This document shows positions 30,026 through 39,239 of a DNA stretch of 64,000 bases, in pieces. The notes under the pieces are model-generated. The model saw only the letters and a list, made by a program, of their open reading frames with translations. It did no database searches and was not told the origin of the DNA. Both the position numbers and the translations under genes were made by a program. The DNA is from Nonomuraea africana (GTDB lineage Bacteria; Actinomycetota; Actinomycetes; Streptosporangiales; Streptosporangiaceae), in assembly GCF_014873535.1 (NCBI RefSeq), contig NZ_JADBEF010000001.1:2914001-2978000 (forward strand), written 5' to 3'. Position 1 is the stretch's first letter; the number at the start of each line of letters is the position of its first letter.

Positions 30026-30766
30026 ATGGCACTGCGACTTGTTCAGGTGAATTTCAAAGCTCGGGATGACTCGGCGCTCGGCCGGTTCTGGGCGGAGGCG
30101 CTCGGCTGGGGTGTTTCCAGCGAGGGACCCGGCGTGACCAACCTCGAGCCCGAGGGCTTCGTCTGGCCGGACCCCGCCGCCTTCTACATCGATGTCGTCA
30201 CCGTCCCGGACCCCGAAACGGTGAAGTACCGCGTGCACCTCGATCTCGCCACCACCTCTGCGGCCCATCAGGCCGAGTTGGTCGCGCGTCTGAAGGAGCT
30301 CGGTGCGACGCCCGCCGATGTGGGCCAGGGCGACGTTCCGTGGACGGTTCTGGCCGACCCGGAGGGCAACGTGTTCTGCGTGCTGGAGCCTCGGGAGATC
30401 TACCGGGATATCGGCCCGCTCGCCGCGGTGGTGGTCGACTGCGCGGACCCGCGGGCCATGGCCCGGTTCTGGGGCGAGGCGGTGGACTGGACCCTTCATG
30501 AGGTGACCGACGATCATGCGATGCTGGGCTCCGCCAAGGGTGTCGGGCCGTATCTTGAGTTCCGCCGCACAACGCCCGGCGTGAAGACCGTGTGGAACCG
30601 CGTCCATCTCGACCTGCTGCCGTACCCCGTTGACGATCAAGCCGCGGAGGTGGCCCGGCTGCAGACCCTCGGCGCGACGCTCGCCGACGTCGGCCAGGGC
30701 GACGTCCCGTGGATCGTCCTCGCCGACCCGGAGGGCAACGAGTTCTGCGTCCTCGGTCGGGCCTGA
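30026..30766 (+). CDS. Double-domain VOC (glyoxalase-like) protein
   Basis: 246 residues made of two homologous VOC modules (1-123 and 127-246): each ends with the same ADVGQGDVPW-x-VLADPEGN-x-FCVL block. Glyoxalase-fold proteins of this type bind metals or sequester antibiotics; no role is proven here. ATG at 30026 after a weak AAGG. Confidence 0.85.
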   Translation: MALRLVQVNFKARDDSALGRFWAEALGWGVSSEGPGVTNLEPEGFVWPDPAAFYIDVVTVPDPETVKYRVHLDLATTSAAHQAELVARLKELGATPADVGQGDVPWTVLADPEGNVFCVLEPREIYRDIGPLAAVVVDCADPRAMARFWGEAVDWTLHEVTDDHAMLGSAKGVGPYLEFRRTTPGVKTVWNRVHLDLLPYPVDDQAAEVARLQTLGATLADVGQGDVPWIVLADPEGNEFCVLGRA

Positions 30767-31190
30767 CGCGGAGCCTCCCCCGCCCGACGCCGCCGCGACC
30801 GCCGCTGACCCGCCCCAACCCCAAGATCAATCTCAGCGCCGACGATTGTCCGCAGGTTCCTCAACCCCGGAGTTGGCTGCCCGGGACGCCCGGATCGCCG
30901 ACCTCGAACGCTCTCGCCGAGGTCGCGATGGATGGCAACGGCCGTGGATGCCTCGCTCAACGCGGAAGTCTGTCCCCTCCTTCGCGTCTTGACCTGCAGT
31001 GTCTCAAGTTGATCGAGCGGCAGCAGTACGGCTGGCGCGGTCGGCTGACTTGCAGGCCTCAGGTTTGAGAGGCCGGGACCGCTGTGATCGCGGGGAGTCG
31101 GTCCCCGCGATCAACAAGCACGTGGGCGTCGGGCGATCGACGTTCCACCGGCGCCTGATGGCGCCGATCCGCAGGCCTGGCCTACCGCGC
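30767..31190. other. Intergenic with resolvase HTH scrap and motif
   Basis: Dispersed motif AAGATCAATCTCAGCGCCG at 30823-30841. At about 31095-31165 SVPAINKHVGVGRSTFHRRL resembles a serine-recombinase C-terminal HTH. Confidence 0.35.
31086..31112 (-). terminator. Strong hairpin after the RTX-like gene
   Basis: GATCGCGGGGA (31086-31096) and TCCCCGCGATC (31102-31112), perfect 11-bp stem, 5-base loop, 80 bases beyond the RTX-like stop on the minus strand. Confidence 0.5.
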
Positions 31191-32423
31191 CTACGGCACG
31201 TTCGAGACGATCTCGCAGCGGGTTGCGGCGTCGATCCCTGCCTCCCCATCGCAGTCGTCTGGGGTACCGGGGCCGCCGTCGAGGAAGTCGTTGCGGGGGC
31301 CCGCCCTGAGCGTGTCGACGCCGTCGCCGCCGTCGAGGAGGTCGTTGCCGCCTGCCGTGCCGACGCTCGCGGTGACATCGAAGTCGGTGTTGTCGCCGAA
31401 CAGTGCATCGTTGCCCCCACGGCCGGAGATCACATCGTGGCTGGCGCTGGTGACGGTGGCATCCACCACGGCGCTATCGCCGACGAGAAAGTCGTCCGCG
31501 CTGCCGCCGATGATCCGGTCCCTGCCCGAGCCGGTGGCCCTCCCGCCTGCGGGGTCATTGATGTTGTGGTCCCCGATCGCCGCGAATCCGCCGTCAGTGC
31601 CCAAGTCCAGGAGGTCATTCCCGCCGTTTCCGCTCGCGTTCTGGGCAGCGTTACTGTCACCGATGAGGATTTCGCTGCCGGGCCCACCCAGGAGTAGGTC
31701 GTCCCCGGCGCCCGAAGCGTCGCCGACCGTTGAGCCGGAGTCGCCGACCAGGTGCTCACCGCCGGTGCCGCCGTCGGCGCCGCCGTCCATACGGTCGTTC
31801 CCGCCACCGGATGCGCTGAGTCCCCGGCTGTCGCCGGTCATGAGGTCATCGCCGTCGCCACCGAAGAGGAGGTCGTTCCCCCCACCCGTGGCGGTGCCCT
31901 TGGGGGCGAAGCTGTCGCCGTTCATGAGGTCATTGCCGTCGCCGCCGAACAGGCGGTCATTTCCGCCACCGGAAGCATGTCCGCTCGGGCTGAAGATGTC
32001 GCCGTGCACGCCGTCATCGCCGGTGCCGCCGTCGATCTGGTCGTTGCCGAGCCCGCCGGCGAGGACATCGTCTCCGGCCAGGCCGCAGATCAGGTCGTTG
32101 CCCTGCAGGCCGTCGATGACGTCCGGGCCCACGGTTCCGACGATCACATCCCGGCCCGCGGTCCCAATGGTGGGTGTGTTGGGCGCGGCGATGATCGTGG
32201 CCGGCACGCCGAAGCACGTCGGTGGTTGCGTCCTGGCGTCGGCAACCCCGGACCAGGCGATCATCCCTGCCATGAGGACGCCGACGGACCCGGCTGCGGC
32301 GATCCGCCTGGCCGGTTTCCTCGATCCGGTGGATCCCGCTGCCTTCGGATGGTCAGCGCCGTATATGTGGTGTCGCGTGGTCGTCGCCGCATTCCATTTA
32401 GTCACAATTAGTAGTCGTATCAT
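31191..32423 (-). CDS. Secreted RTX-like calcium-binding repeat protein
   Basis: About 410 residues from ATG 32423 (GTG 32405 also possible; the start is unsure). A long basic lead precedes the hydrophobic signal core GSVGVLMAGMIAWSGVADA, then about ten degenerate GGxGxDxLxG units (GGDGNDLMNGDS, GGDGDDLMTGDS, GGNDLLDGGDG). These bind Ca2+ in parallel beta-rolls outside the cell. Unlike RTX toxins there is no enzymatic domain, and Sec export is predicted. Two Cys near the front (TCFG, LICG) and two at the end could be bridged. Confidence 0.75.
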   Translation of the reverse strand: MIRLLIVTKWNAATTTRHHIYGADHPKAAGSTGSRKPARRIAAAGSVGVLMAGMIAWSGVADARTQPPTCFGVPATIIAAPNTPTIGTAGRDVIVGTVGPDVIDGLQGNDLICGLAGDDVLAGGLGNDQIDGGTGDDGVHGDIFSPSGHASGGGNDRLFGGDGNDLMNGDSFAPKGTATGGGNDLLFGGDGDDLMTGDSRGLSASGGGNDRMDGGADGGTGGEHLVGDSGSTVGDASGAGDDLLLGGPGSEILIGDSNAAQNASGNGGNDLLDLGTDGGFAAIGDHNINDPAGGRATGSGRDRIIGGSADDFLVGDSAVVDATVTSASHDVISGRGGNDALFGDNTDFDVTASVGTAGGNDLLDGGDGVDTLRAGPRNDFLDGGPGTPDDCDGEAGIDAATRCEIVSNVP

Positions 32424-32655
32424 CGCTAAAAGGATTGGGGTTCGCGACACACCGGCGCTCGTTGGGCCGTCGATCCCGTCACGGGTTTTCGTCCATTCCG
32501 ACGTGCTGCAACGCCGTGATCTTGATGGTGGTAACAGACGGTCGTTAACCGACAAGATCAGATTCTTGTGCTGTCTGGCCTGGTTGCCCCGCCAACGCGC
32601 ATGGCCGCCCAGGCCGATCGCGCCGACGATGCCGTGTCACCAGCCGCGCCGAGGT

Positions 32656-33243
32656 TCAGGAGGTCGTGGGGACGCGGTCGACTGGCCGGTACGTCATCAG
32701 GACGACTCCTGAGGTGAACGGCTTGGCCGAGACCAGCTCCAGTCGTTGCGGTGGTCGGCCGTCCTCGAACAGGGCCTTGCCCTCCCGCAGGAACACCGGG
32801 TGCACCAGCAGATGGAACTCGTCGACGAGTCCGAGCTCAACGAGAGACCGGATCACTGCGAGACTGCCGTAGACCACGATGTCCCCGCCCTGGCCCCCCT
32901 TGAGTTCGATGATCTCGTCCGGGTCGACGCGTTCGAGTCTGCGGGTGTTCCGCCACGCCGCGACGTTCCCCGAACCGGAGACAACGATCTTCTCCATGGC
33001 GTCGACCCGCCGGGCGTACGCCCGTACCTCCTCCGGTTCACCAGGATCCTGAGCGGCCCGGGGCCAGTAGCCGGCGAAGTCGGCATGCGTGATCCGCCCG
33101 AGCAGCAGGCTGCCGGAGCCCTCCACCAGTTCCCGCTCGTAGGTGTACACCTGGTCGTCGATCAGCAGCCAATCCATCTCGTCCTGCGGACCGGCGACGA
33201 ATCCGTCGAGCGTCGTCCACATCGACACAACGATCTTGCGCAT
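32656..33243 (-). CDS. Dihydrofolate reductase-like (RibD C-terminal) protein
   Basis: 195 residues. RKIVVSMWTTLDGFVAGPQD at the start, LLLGRITHADFAGYW and GDIVVYGSLAVIRSLVELGL, with HPVFLREGKALFE near the end: the RibD_C/DHFR-like fold typical of actinomycete NADPH reductases with unknown substrate. ATG at 33243 with GGAG upstream; the longer open frame is not conserved. Confidence 0.85.
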   Translation of the reverse strand: MRKIVVSMWTTLDGFVAGPQDEMDWLLIDDQVYTYERELVEGSGSLLLGRITHADFAGYWPRAAQDPGEPEEVRAYARRVDAMEKIVVSGSGNVAAWRNTRRLERVDPDEIIELKGGQGGDIVVYGSLAVIRSLVELGLVDEFHLLVHPVFLREGKALFEDGRPPQRLELVSAKPFTSGVVLMTYRPVDRVPTTS

Positions 33244-33341
33244 TGTCCACTCTCCATCGTGGTGCGTTGAACTTGGAGTCTTGCCGGGCCGGCTCACGGA
33301 CTCCCGGGTGCGTGCCCGGGGCGGCAAGATCATTCTCACCG

Positions 33342-34595
33342 CTAATGGCTGTTCCTGCGTTCCTCGCCCCCGGATCCCGCTCGCAGCTCGGCCGCCACCG
33401 CGCGCTCCCGTAGCCGAGCCGCCTCCGCCCTTGACGCCTCCAGTTCGGCCCGAAGATCTTCCAACCGCGCCCGGTCGAGCTGTGACTCCAGCCGCAACCG
33501 GTCCCGTTCCTCCGCCAGCGCCGGCTCCGCCGCCGCTCGTTCCTCGAGCTCCCGCACCCGCGCCGCCGCTCGGTCCCGCTCCCGTTCGGCGGCCGCCACC
33601 CGTGCCTCGGCCTCGGCGGCCAGCCGCGCGCCCGCCTGTCCGGCCTGCGCCGCGCGCGCCTCTGCCGCCTCGGCCCGCTCGAGCGCCCGGTCCCGCTCCG
33701 CCTCCGCCGCCGTGGCCCGTGCCTGCGCCGCGGCCACCTCGCGCTCCGCCCGCTCCCGCGCCTCACCCGCCTGCGCCGCCCCGGCCCTGGCCGCGTCCCG
33801 CTCCTCCAGCGCGGACGTGACCGTCCGATCGGCCTCCTTCCGCGCCTGCCGTACGGCATGCGCGGCCTCCGCGGCCGCCCGCTCGGCCTCCTCGCGGGCC
33901 TGCGCCACCCGCTCCCGTGCCCGTTCCTCAGCCTGTACGGCTTGCGCCCGGGCCTCCTCCGCCCGCGCCTCGGCCGCCTCGACGCGCTCGGACAGCTCCC
34001 TGACCGCCTGGTCCCGCGCCTGTTCGGCCATGTCAGCCCGGCGTTCGGCCGCCGCTGCCGCCTGCTTGGCCAGCCGCTCGGTGGTGGCCGCCTCGCGCAG
34101 CGCCGCCAGGGCCTGCTCACGCGCGGTCTCCGCGTCGCGCAGCGCGGTGTCCCTGTCGGCCTGCGCTTCTTCCGCCACCTGGCGCATCTCGGCGGTCTGT
34201 TTGCGCGCGTGCTCGGCCGCCTCGCGGGCCAGCCGTACCTGCTCGAAGGCCTGCTCGCGCTCGGTGCGGGCGATCGCCACCCGCGTGTGCGCCTCGGCCT
34301 GGACCGCGCTGAGCTTGGCCTCCACCCCCGCGGGGCTCAGCTCCTGGGCCAGCGCCCTGGCCAGCGGTTCGATCGCGGCGGCCAGACCCGTCTCCATGCG
34401 CTCGTACAGCTGCTCGGCCCTGGCCAGCGACCCCTCCAGCCCGGGCGTCGCCCTGCGCAGCTCGCGCTCCCGCTTGGCGGCGGCCTGGCAGTCGGTGTCC
34501 GCGCAGTAGGCCCGTGGCCGGCCTCTGCCCTTGCGCTGCTCGATCGGCGCCCCGCAGTGCGCACACGGCGTCACGACCGTCGTCTCCGCTGTCAC
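33342..34595 (-). CDS. Zinc-finger plus long coiled-coil protein (KfrA-like layout)
   Basis: 417 residues. Residues 10-40 hold CAHCG...YCADTDC, a four-Cys zinc ribbon next to basic GRGRPR; the rest is an Ala/Glu/Arg-rich coiled coil of about 350 residues. The layout (DNA-binding head and long coil) recalls KfrA-type plasmid or chromosome-partition proteins; no sequence identity can be claimed. GTG at 34595 has no ribosome site and TAGGCT lies 6 bases upstream, so it is probably leaderless. An AT-rich dyad sits just before the promoter. Confidence 0.65.
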   Translation of the reverse strand: MTAETTVVTPCAHCGAPIEQRKGRGRPRAYCADTDCQAAAKRERELRRATPGLEGSLARAEQLYERMETGLAAAIEPLARALAQELSPAGVEAKLSAVQAEAHTRVAIARTEREQAFEQVRLAREAAEHARKQTAEMRQVAEEAQADRDTALRDAETAREQALAALREAATTERLAKQAAAAAERRADMAEQARDQAVRELSERVEAAEARAEEARAQAVQAEERARERVAQAREEAERAAAEAAHAVRQARKEADRTVTSALEERDAARAGAAQAGEARERAEREVAAAQARATAAEAERDRALERAEAAEARAAQAGQAGARLAAEAEARVAAAERERDRAAARVRELEERAAAEPALAEERDRLRLESQLDRARLEDLRAELEASRAEAARLRERAVAAELRAGSGGEERRNSH

Positions 34596-34599
34596 GTCG

Positions 34600-34638
34600 G
34601 CAGCCTAGCATTTTTTATTTTCTGGAAATTGAAAATAA
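34600..34638 (-). promoter_or_regulatory. Promoter and AT-rich dyad of the coiled-coil gene
   Basis: TTATTTTC (34615-34622) and GAAAATAA (34631-34638) form a perfect 8-bp inverted repeat in an AT island exceptional for this window. A -10-like TAGGCT (minus strand) lies between it and the GTG start. Candidate autoregulatory site. Confidence 0.45.
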
Positions 34639-34671
34639 GAAAATGAGATCCGTTGTGTTACGAGGATGCGA

Positions 34672-34815
34672 TGAAACTTGCGAGAACCGCAGTTCCCGCA
34701 GCTATGACGCGGGCCGCTGGGGGTGGAGCCTCTCGCGGAGCTGATGACGCTGACCGACCGCGCCGCCGCGGTCAGGGATGAGTTCATGGGGCCGCCGCCG
34801 CACGTGATGGCCGAG
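34672..34815 (+). pseudogene. Unassigned small gene scrap
   Basis: EPLAELMTLTDRAAAVRDEF then MGPPPHVMAEIREREAVLWD is clearly protein-like, with a likely start at 34672 in another frame. It runs into unrelated DNA; family not recognised. Confidence 0.3.
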
Positions 34816-34816
34816 A

Positions 34817-35254
34817 TCAGGGAGAGGGAGGCCGTGCTGTGGGACCGGATCGCCGCCGGTGGCGGCCGCTCCGCCCGCGACGCCAAGAAGTACGCGCTTG
34901 CAGCGGCACCCAGGCTCGGGTGGTGGAGCTGGCCGCGGGCAGGCTGGTGGCCAGCCAGGGAGCGTACGCTGCCCCGGCCAGCAGCGCCACCGTGGCCGGG
35001 GCGCGCTCATCAGCCAGCAGCATCGGGATCAGCGCGCCTTGGCAGGTCGAACAGCCCGCCCGGCAGGCGCCGACGAGCAGGGCGGCCCGCTTCAGGTCTA
35101 CCTTCTCCCCGGCGTGGAAGGGCAGGTCGGCGAGGAACCGCAGATCCGGGACGGGGTGGGAGTGCAGGGTTCCTGCGGCGGCGGAGGTGTAGGAGCCGCC
35201 GGTGGCGCGCTGGCGCCGCCGGGCGGCGTGCTTGCGTGCATGGTCCTTGGGCAT
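34817..35254 (-). CDS. Hypothetical protein with basic N-terminus
   Basis: 145 residues. PKDHARKHAARRRQRATGGS at the start, then LADLPFHAGEKVDLKRAALL, VGACRAGCSTCQGALIP with three close Cys, and ATVALLAGAAYAPWLA. I do not recognise the family. The last 25 residues are low-complexity Arg/Ser and may be read-through. Confidence 0.5.
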   Translation of the reverse strand: MPKDHARKHAARRRQRATGGSYTSAAAGTLHSHPVPDLRFLADLPFHAGEKVDLKRAALLVGACRAGCSTCQGALIPMLLADERAPATVALLAGAAYAPWLATSLPAASSTTRAWVPLQARTSWRRGRSGRHRRRSGPTARPPSP

Positions 35255-35281
35255 GGCCGGCCTTTCCGCGCAGACGGTCCC

Positions 35282-36001
35282 ATGACCCGTGCGCGACCTC
35301 GGCACACCGACGTGTGGACGGGGGAAGACGGCAACGGCACAACAGAGTGCCAGCTGCTCGGCGACCGAGCCGCGCGCTACATCCTGGTCACGTTCACCCA
35401 GGCTCAGCCCTTCACACTCAGCCACCCCGAGTGGGCAGGCATCAGCCACGAGCGGCTGCGGCGGCTCGTCGGCATGGACGTCGACCCGGAACGTGGAGAG
35501 CAGTACGTGCCGCACCCGCCGGAGCCGGTCGCCGAACCCCGCTACCGCGTCTACTGGACCGTTCGGCTCCCGCGGCCTCACCCGTTTCGAGCACCGCAGT
35601 GCATGCCCGAAGGGATCACGTGGTGGCGCCGGATCCAGCGGCAGTTGCGACCAGAGCGTCGCAACCGAGACTGCTGCTGGTATCACAGAGGAGACTGGTC
35701 TCGCGTCTGTGCCACCGCCATCCGGCTGATCCGGCAGGCCCGCGATGAGGGCGTGGCGGCTGACGACATCGCCGACTACGTGCGGCAGGAGGCCCAGGCC
35801 GAGGGGATGCACGGCTGGGAGTTGCAGGCGCTGGCCGCCCTGGTCTGTCCGGCCGATGGTATCGAGCTCCAGGTCCTGGCGGGTGCCCGGCGGAACTCCT
35901 ACGTCAATGGTCAGCACAAGAGCCAGGCCATGCTCGATGCCGGCGTCCGACGCACCGTCATCATCGACTGGATCACTCCCGCCTCGGTGACGGGCGGCTG
36001 A
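35282..36001 (+). CDS. Hypothetical protein
   Basis: 239 residues, no signal or membrane segment. Front part is beta-rich (DRAARYILVTFTQAQPFTLS), then a Trp/Arg/Cys-rich middle (WWRRIQRQLRPERRNRDCCW) and a helical end. ATG at 35282, 27 bases from the divergent hypothetical gene; the two may be functionally paired. Family not recognised. Confidence 0.5.
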   Translation: MTRARPRHTDVWTGEDGNGTTECQLLGDRAARYILVTFTQAQPFTLSHPEWAGISHERLRRLVGMDVDPERGEQYVPHPPEPVAEPRYRVYWTVRLPRPHPFRAPQCMPEGITWWRRIQRQLRPERRNRDCCWYHRGDWSRVCATAIRLIRQARDEGVAADDIADYVRQEAQAEGMHGWELQALAALVCPADGIELQVLAGARRNSYVNGQHKSQAMLDAGVRRTVIIDWITPASVTGG

Positions 36002-36299
36002 AGGGTGGCGACGTTCTGCGCCTGAGCTCCCCGAAGCGGCGCGGGCACGCTGCGCCTGACCTTGCTCCGCATGCGCGCAGCGGGGTTCTCTGATCGCGGC
36101 GGACGCCGGGATCAGGTGGGGAATCTGACCCGGGAAAGACCGTGCCCTGTATCTCCCCCTCGATGCGAGGACAGACACAGTGGCTCTCCCGGCGACGCAG
36201 CGCACGGCACCGCAGGCAATCCCCAGCAGAAGGACGGGCTCGGGCCAGGCACCTGGCCGCTGCCGGCATTTGCCGCACACACCGGCCGCGGCGCGCGGG
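36002..36299. other. Intergenic, nothing recognised
   Basis: About 300 bases; frames are open but composition does not look coding. No hairpin or promoter picked out. Confidence 0.25.
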
Positions 36300-36563
36300 T
36301 CATATGCCGGGGAGAGGGTCATCGTCGGCTTCTGCTGGTTGGCAGAGCCAGGATTCCAGCGCGGTGATGCTCATCAACTCGTGGTAGGAGAACCCTTCTG
36401 GCGGGGTGGGCAGCTCGCGAGCGAGTTGGTCGGCGACACCGTCGTCTCGGGCGGCCAATACGATGCGCATCGCTGCCGCGTGCCGTTCGGCCAGTAGCCG
36501 CTCACCGGGGCCAGCGTCCCCGAGCCCGGACAGGTAGGTGGTGACCAGCGGGGTCAGCACGAC
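36300..36563 (-). pseudogene. Unassigned C-terminal fragment
   Basis: TPLVTTYLSGLGDAGPGERL then LAERHAAAMRIVLAARDDGV and a Cys-containing end SWLCQPAEADDDPLPGI. Real-looking coding tail without a start; adjoins the broken BTAD gene. Confidence 0.3.
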
Positions 36564-36639
36564 GGCCTGGGAACACAGGAAGTCGCTGCTCGGGCAGTGG
36601 CAGGGACAGGTGATCAAGGAGGAGCCCGACGATGCTGCC

Positions 36640-37735
36640 GAGCTCTCCCGCGGCGGTGAGGTGGGGGCGCATGGCCCATGATTCGGCTTCGTGGGTGCCG
36701 TAGTCCTGCTCAGACCGGTGCGCGTTCATCATGGCCAGCCGCCGCGCGATCTGCTCCACGCTCATCGAGCGCAGCCTGGCCGCGGCCAGCTCCAACGCCA
36801 GCGGCAGCCCGTCCAGCCGCCAGCAGATCTCCACCACGTCGCCCACCGTGGAATCGTCGAGCGCGAAGCCAGGCCGGACATCGGCGGCCCGGTCGCCGAA
36901 CAGGCGCACCGCGGCCGCCGCGGCCGCCTTGGCGAGATCCGGCGACCCCGCCGGCACCTCAAGCGGGCCGAGATGGCACAGCGCCTCCCCGATGATCGCC
37001 AGGGGTTCCCTGCTGGTGGCCAGGATCCTCAGCTGCGGCAGCCGCTCGAGCAGCTGCTCGGCCAGCTCCGCGGCCGCTTCGACCAGATGCTCGCAGTTGT
37101 CCAGCAGCAGCACCGCATCGCCGACGTCGAGCAGCTCGGCCATCCGGTCGACCGGTGTGGCCCGCTGCAACTGCCCTCCGTCGTAGAGACGGCCGTCGGC
37201 GGTGCTGAGCGCGCCCAGCACCGCGTCGGCCAGCTGATCGGGTGCGGCCACGCCTGCCAGCGACACGAACCACACCCGGCCACGCTGATGCGCCCGATCC
37301 CTGCTCGCCGCCTCCAGCGACAGCCTGGTCTTGCCCGCGCCACCGGGGCCGACGATGGTGACCAGCCTGGAGCCGCTCATCAGCGCGGCGAGCTGGTCCA
37401 GCTCGCCGTCACGGCCGACGAAACTGGTCAGCCGCGCGGGGAGCCGGCTCGGTGCGGCCTCGGGCTGCGCCGAGGGCCGCTCCAGCTCGCCGCGGGGCAG
37501 GGCCAGAAGGACCTCCTGCAACTCGGCCGATGGATCGACACCGAGCTCCTCGCCCAGCCTGCCTCGGATCTCCTCATAGACCGCCAGCGCGTCGGCCTGG
37601 CGTCCCGCCGCCGACAGCGCGCGCATCCGCAGCTCGGCCAGCCGCTCGCTCAGCGGGTGTTCGGCGCCTGCCGCTCCGAGATCGGCCAGAATCTCGGCAT
37701 GCCTGCCCAGCCGCAGTTCCGCGTCGAAAAAGCGC
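36640..37735 (-). pseudogene. BTAD/SARP-type regulator with NB-ARC ATPase, both ends lost
   Basis: Starts inside the BTAD (FFDAELRLGRHAEILADLGA, GRQADALAVYEEIRGRLGEE), continues with an STAND ATPase: Walker A VGPGGAGKTRLS, Walker B VLLLDNCEHLVEA, LATSREPL, then GLPLALELAAARLR. The N-terminal OmpR-like DNA-binding domain is missing and the sequence breaks up after AMMNAHRSEQDYGTHEAESW. It cannot regulate DNA directly. Confidence 0.75.
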
Positions 37736-37747
37736 GCCGGCCGGATC

Positions 37748-38005
37748 CTGACCCTGATCGTCCAGCCGCTCTTCCTCGCCCTCGACGTCTTCGTCCTCAC
37801 CAGCCAGCTGTCCAAGGCGCAGTACCTCCAGTCCATCCTCGGCCCGGGGGCGAACGCGCAGGCGGTCCTCGACGCGAGCGAGAGCGTCTACCCCGCGTGG
37901 CTGCTCACCGTGTCCGACGGCCGCCTCATCTTCACGCCTCTGGTCTCGCTGGCCGTCATCATCCTCCTGGTGCTCCCTTCGGCCCGCGCCTACTTCCGTA
38001 AGTGA
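37748..38005 (+). pseudogene. Membrane protein C-terminal fragment
   Basis: 85 codons: hydrophobic LIVQPLFLALDVFVLTSQLS, a polar loop, then FTPLVSLAVIILLVLPSARA and YFRK. Two spans, no start; it abuts the headless BTAD gene, so the junction near 37740 is a rearrangement point. Confidence 0.4.
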
Positions 38006-38135
38006 CCTGCGAGCCTGTGCCGTGGCGCACGTGTCGCCGCCCGGCCCATCGCCCGGTCCGCACAGCCCCGATCCATGGGCGCCAGTGTGCCGGAGGCCAT
38101 GCAGAAGGTGGTTCGAGGTCCACGTCGGGAGCCGA

Positions 38136-38618
38136 TCAGGTGGCCTCGTCGAGGAGGCGCTGGAACGCTTCCTGCACGCGCACGGCCTTCTGGAGGTCCT
38201 TCACCGTCGCGTCCGGGATCGTGCGGAAGTACGAGCACGCCGTCTCCTGATGAGCGACGATGGCGTCCTTGATGTTGGGGTCGTGGATGCCCGGGTAGTC
38301 CTCGGTGTGCTGCAGGATGGCGTCGAAGACGTCGGGAATCTGGGCGGCGAAGTCGTCGATGTAGGCGTCCCAGTCGCCGTCAAAGTTCGTGGCGAACAGC
38401 AGCCGCGTGTCGTCGTCGAACAGCACCCACCGCGCGTCGTGCAGGGTGCCGATGCGGCTGCTCATCTCCTTCCTTTTCTCCTCGAATCCCGGCTGCTGGA
38501 AGATCTCCCGGATCTGCTGTCCGTGGCCGGGCTTGACGTTGAAGAAGAGGGTGAACTCGTTCGTCCGGCCGGACTTCAAGCCCGGGCGGCTCGGCTGTGG
38601 GGTGTTCGAGATCGTCAT
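38136..38618 (-). CDS. Peroxidase-operon small protein, copy 2
   Basis: 160 residues, last gene of the operon. GRTNEFTLFFNVKPGHGQQI opens a domain reminiscent of dimeric alpha/beta (ferredoxin-like) barrels; DARWVLFDDDTRLLFATNFD then GDWDAYIDDF is the most striking block. About 75 percent identical to the next gene upstream, so a tandem duplication. Family not recognised. ATG at 38618 with GGGAGAG before it; 53 bases separate the copies. Confidence 0.65.
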   Translation of the reverse strand: MTISNTPQPSRPGLKSGRTNEFTLFFNVKPGHGQQIREIFQQPGFEEKRKEMSSRIGTLHDARWVLFDDDTRLLFATNFDGDWDAYIDDFAAQIPDVFDAILQHTEDYPGIHDPNIKDAIVAHQETACSYFRTIPDATVKDLQKAVRVQEAFQRLLDEAT

Positions 38619-38671
38619 GGCTCTCCCTTTCTGCGGCCGATGAGCCAACGGGGGAACGCTTAGGTTGTTGA

Positions 38672-39151
38672 TCAGCTCGCTTCGTCGAGGAGGCGCTGGA
38701 ACGCCTCCTGCACGCGCACGGCCTTCTGGAGGTCCTTCACCGTCGCGTCCGGGATCGCACGGAAGTACGAGCACGCCGTTGCCTGGTGCGCGACGACGAA
38801 GTCCTTGATGTTGGGGTCACGAATGCCGGGATAGTCTTCCGTGTGCGTCAGGATCTCGTCGAAGAGGTCCGGGATTTGGGCGGCGAAGTCGTCGATGTAG
38901 GCGTCCCAGTCGCCGTCGAAGTTAGTGGCGAACATGAGCCGGGTGTCGTCGTCGAAGAGCACCCACCGTGCGTCGTGCAGGGTGCCGATGCGCTTGCTGA
39001 TCTCCCTCGCTTGTTCCTTGAATCCCGGGCGTCGGAAGAGCTCGCCGATCTGCTCACCGTGGCCCGGCTTGACCGTGAAGAAGAGGGTGAACTCGTTCGT
39101 CCGCCCGAACTTCAGGCCCGGGCGGCTCGGCTTTTCTGTGTTCGCGGACAT
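38672..39151 (-). CDS. Peroxidase-operon small protein, copy 1
   Basis: 159 residues, paralogue of the following gene with the same GRTNEFTLFF-VKPGHG start, the FATNFDGDWDAYIDDFAAQI block and the AVRVQEAFQRLLDEA end. Conserved His (GTLHDARW) and Cys (ATACSYFRAIP) in both copies could bind a ligand. Located 88 bases after the DyP gene. The role may be handling a heme-enzyme substrate or product; that is inference from context. Confidence 0.65.
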   Translation of the reverse strand: MSANTEKPSRPGLKFGRTNEFTLFFTVKPGHGEQIGELFRRPGFKEQAREISKRIGTLHDARWVLFDDDTRLMFATNFDGDWDAYIDDFAAQIPDLFDEILTHTEDYPGIRDPNIKDFVVAHQATACSYFRAIPDATVKDLQKAVRVQEAFQRLLDEAS

Positions 39152-39239
39152 GATCGTTTCCCTTCTGGGCCGGGTGAGCCTTACGCTCCGAGGCGTACGG
39201 CGACACGAGCCGTCGGCGCGCTGTCGCCTGAGCGGCGGC

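Noticed and set aside
31350..32200. CRISPR array
   Set aside because: The periodicity comes from RTX coding repeats, with unequal unit lengths and no conserved spacer-repeat pattern.
31291..32712. 473-codon Pro/Ser-rich frame opposite the RTX-like gene
   Set aside because: Repetition mirrors the GGxGxD repeats on the other strand.
33712..34646. Two long Ala/Ser/Arg-rich and Leu/Arg-rich frames opposite the coiled-coil gene
   Set aside because: Shadows of an Ala-Glu-Arg coiled coil; no ribosome sites.
35098..36322. Long minus-strand frame upstream of the hypothetical gene at 34817
   Set aside because: It is antisense to the better-formed plus-strand gene; only the part from ATG 35254 looks real.
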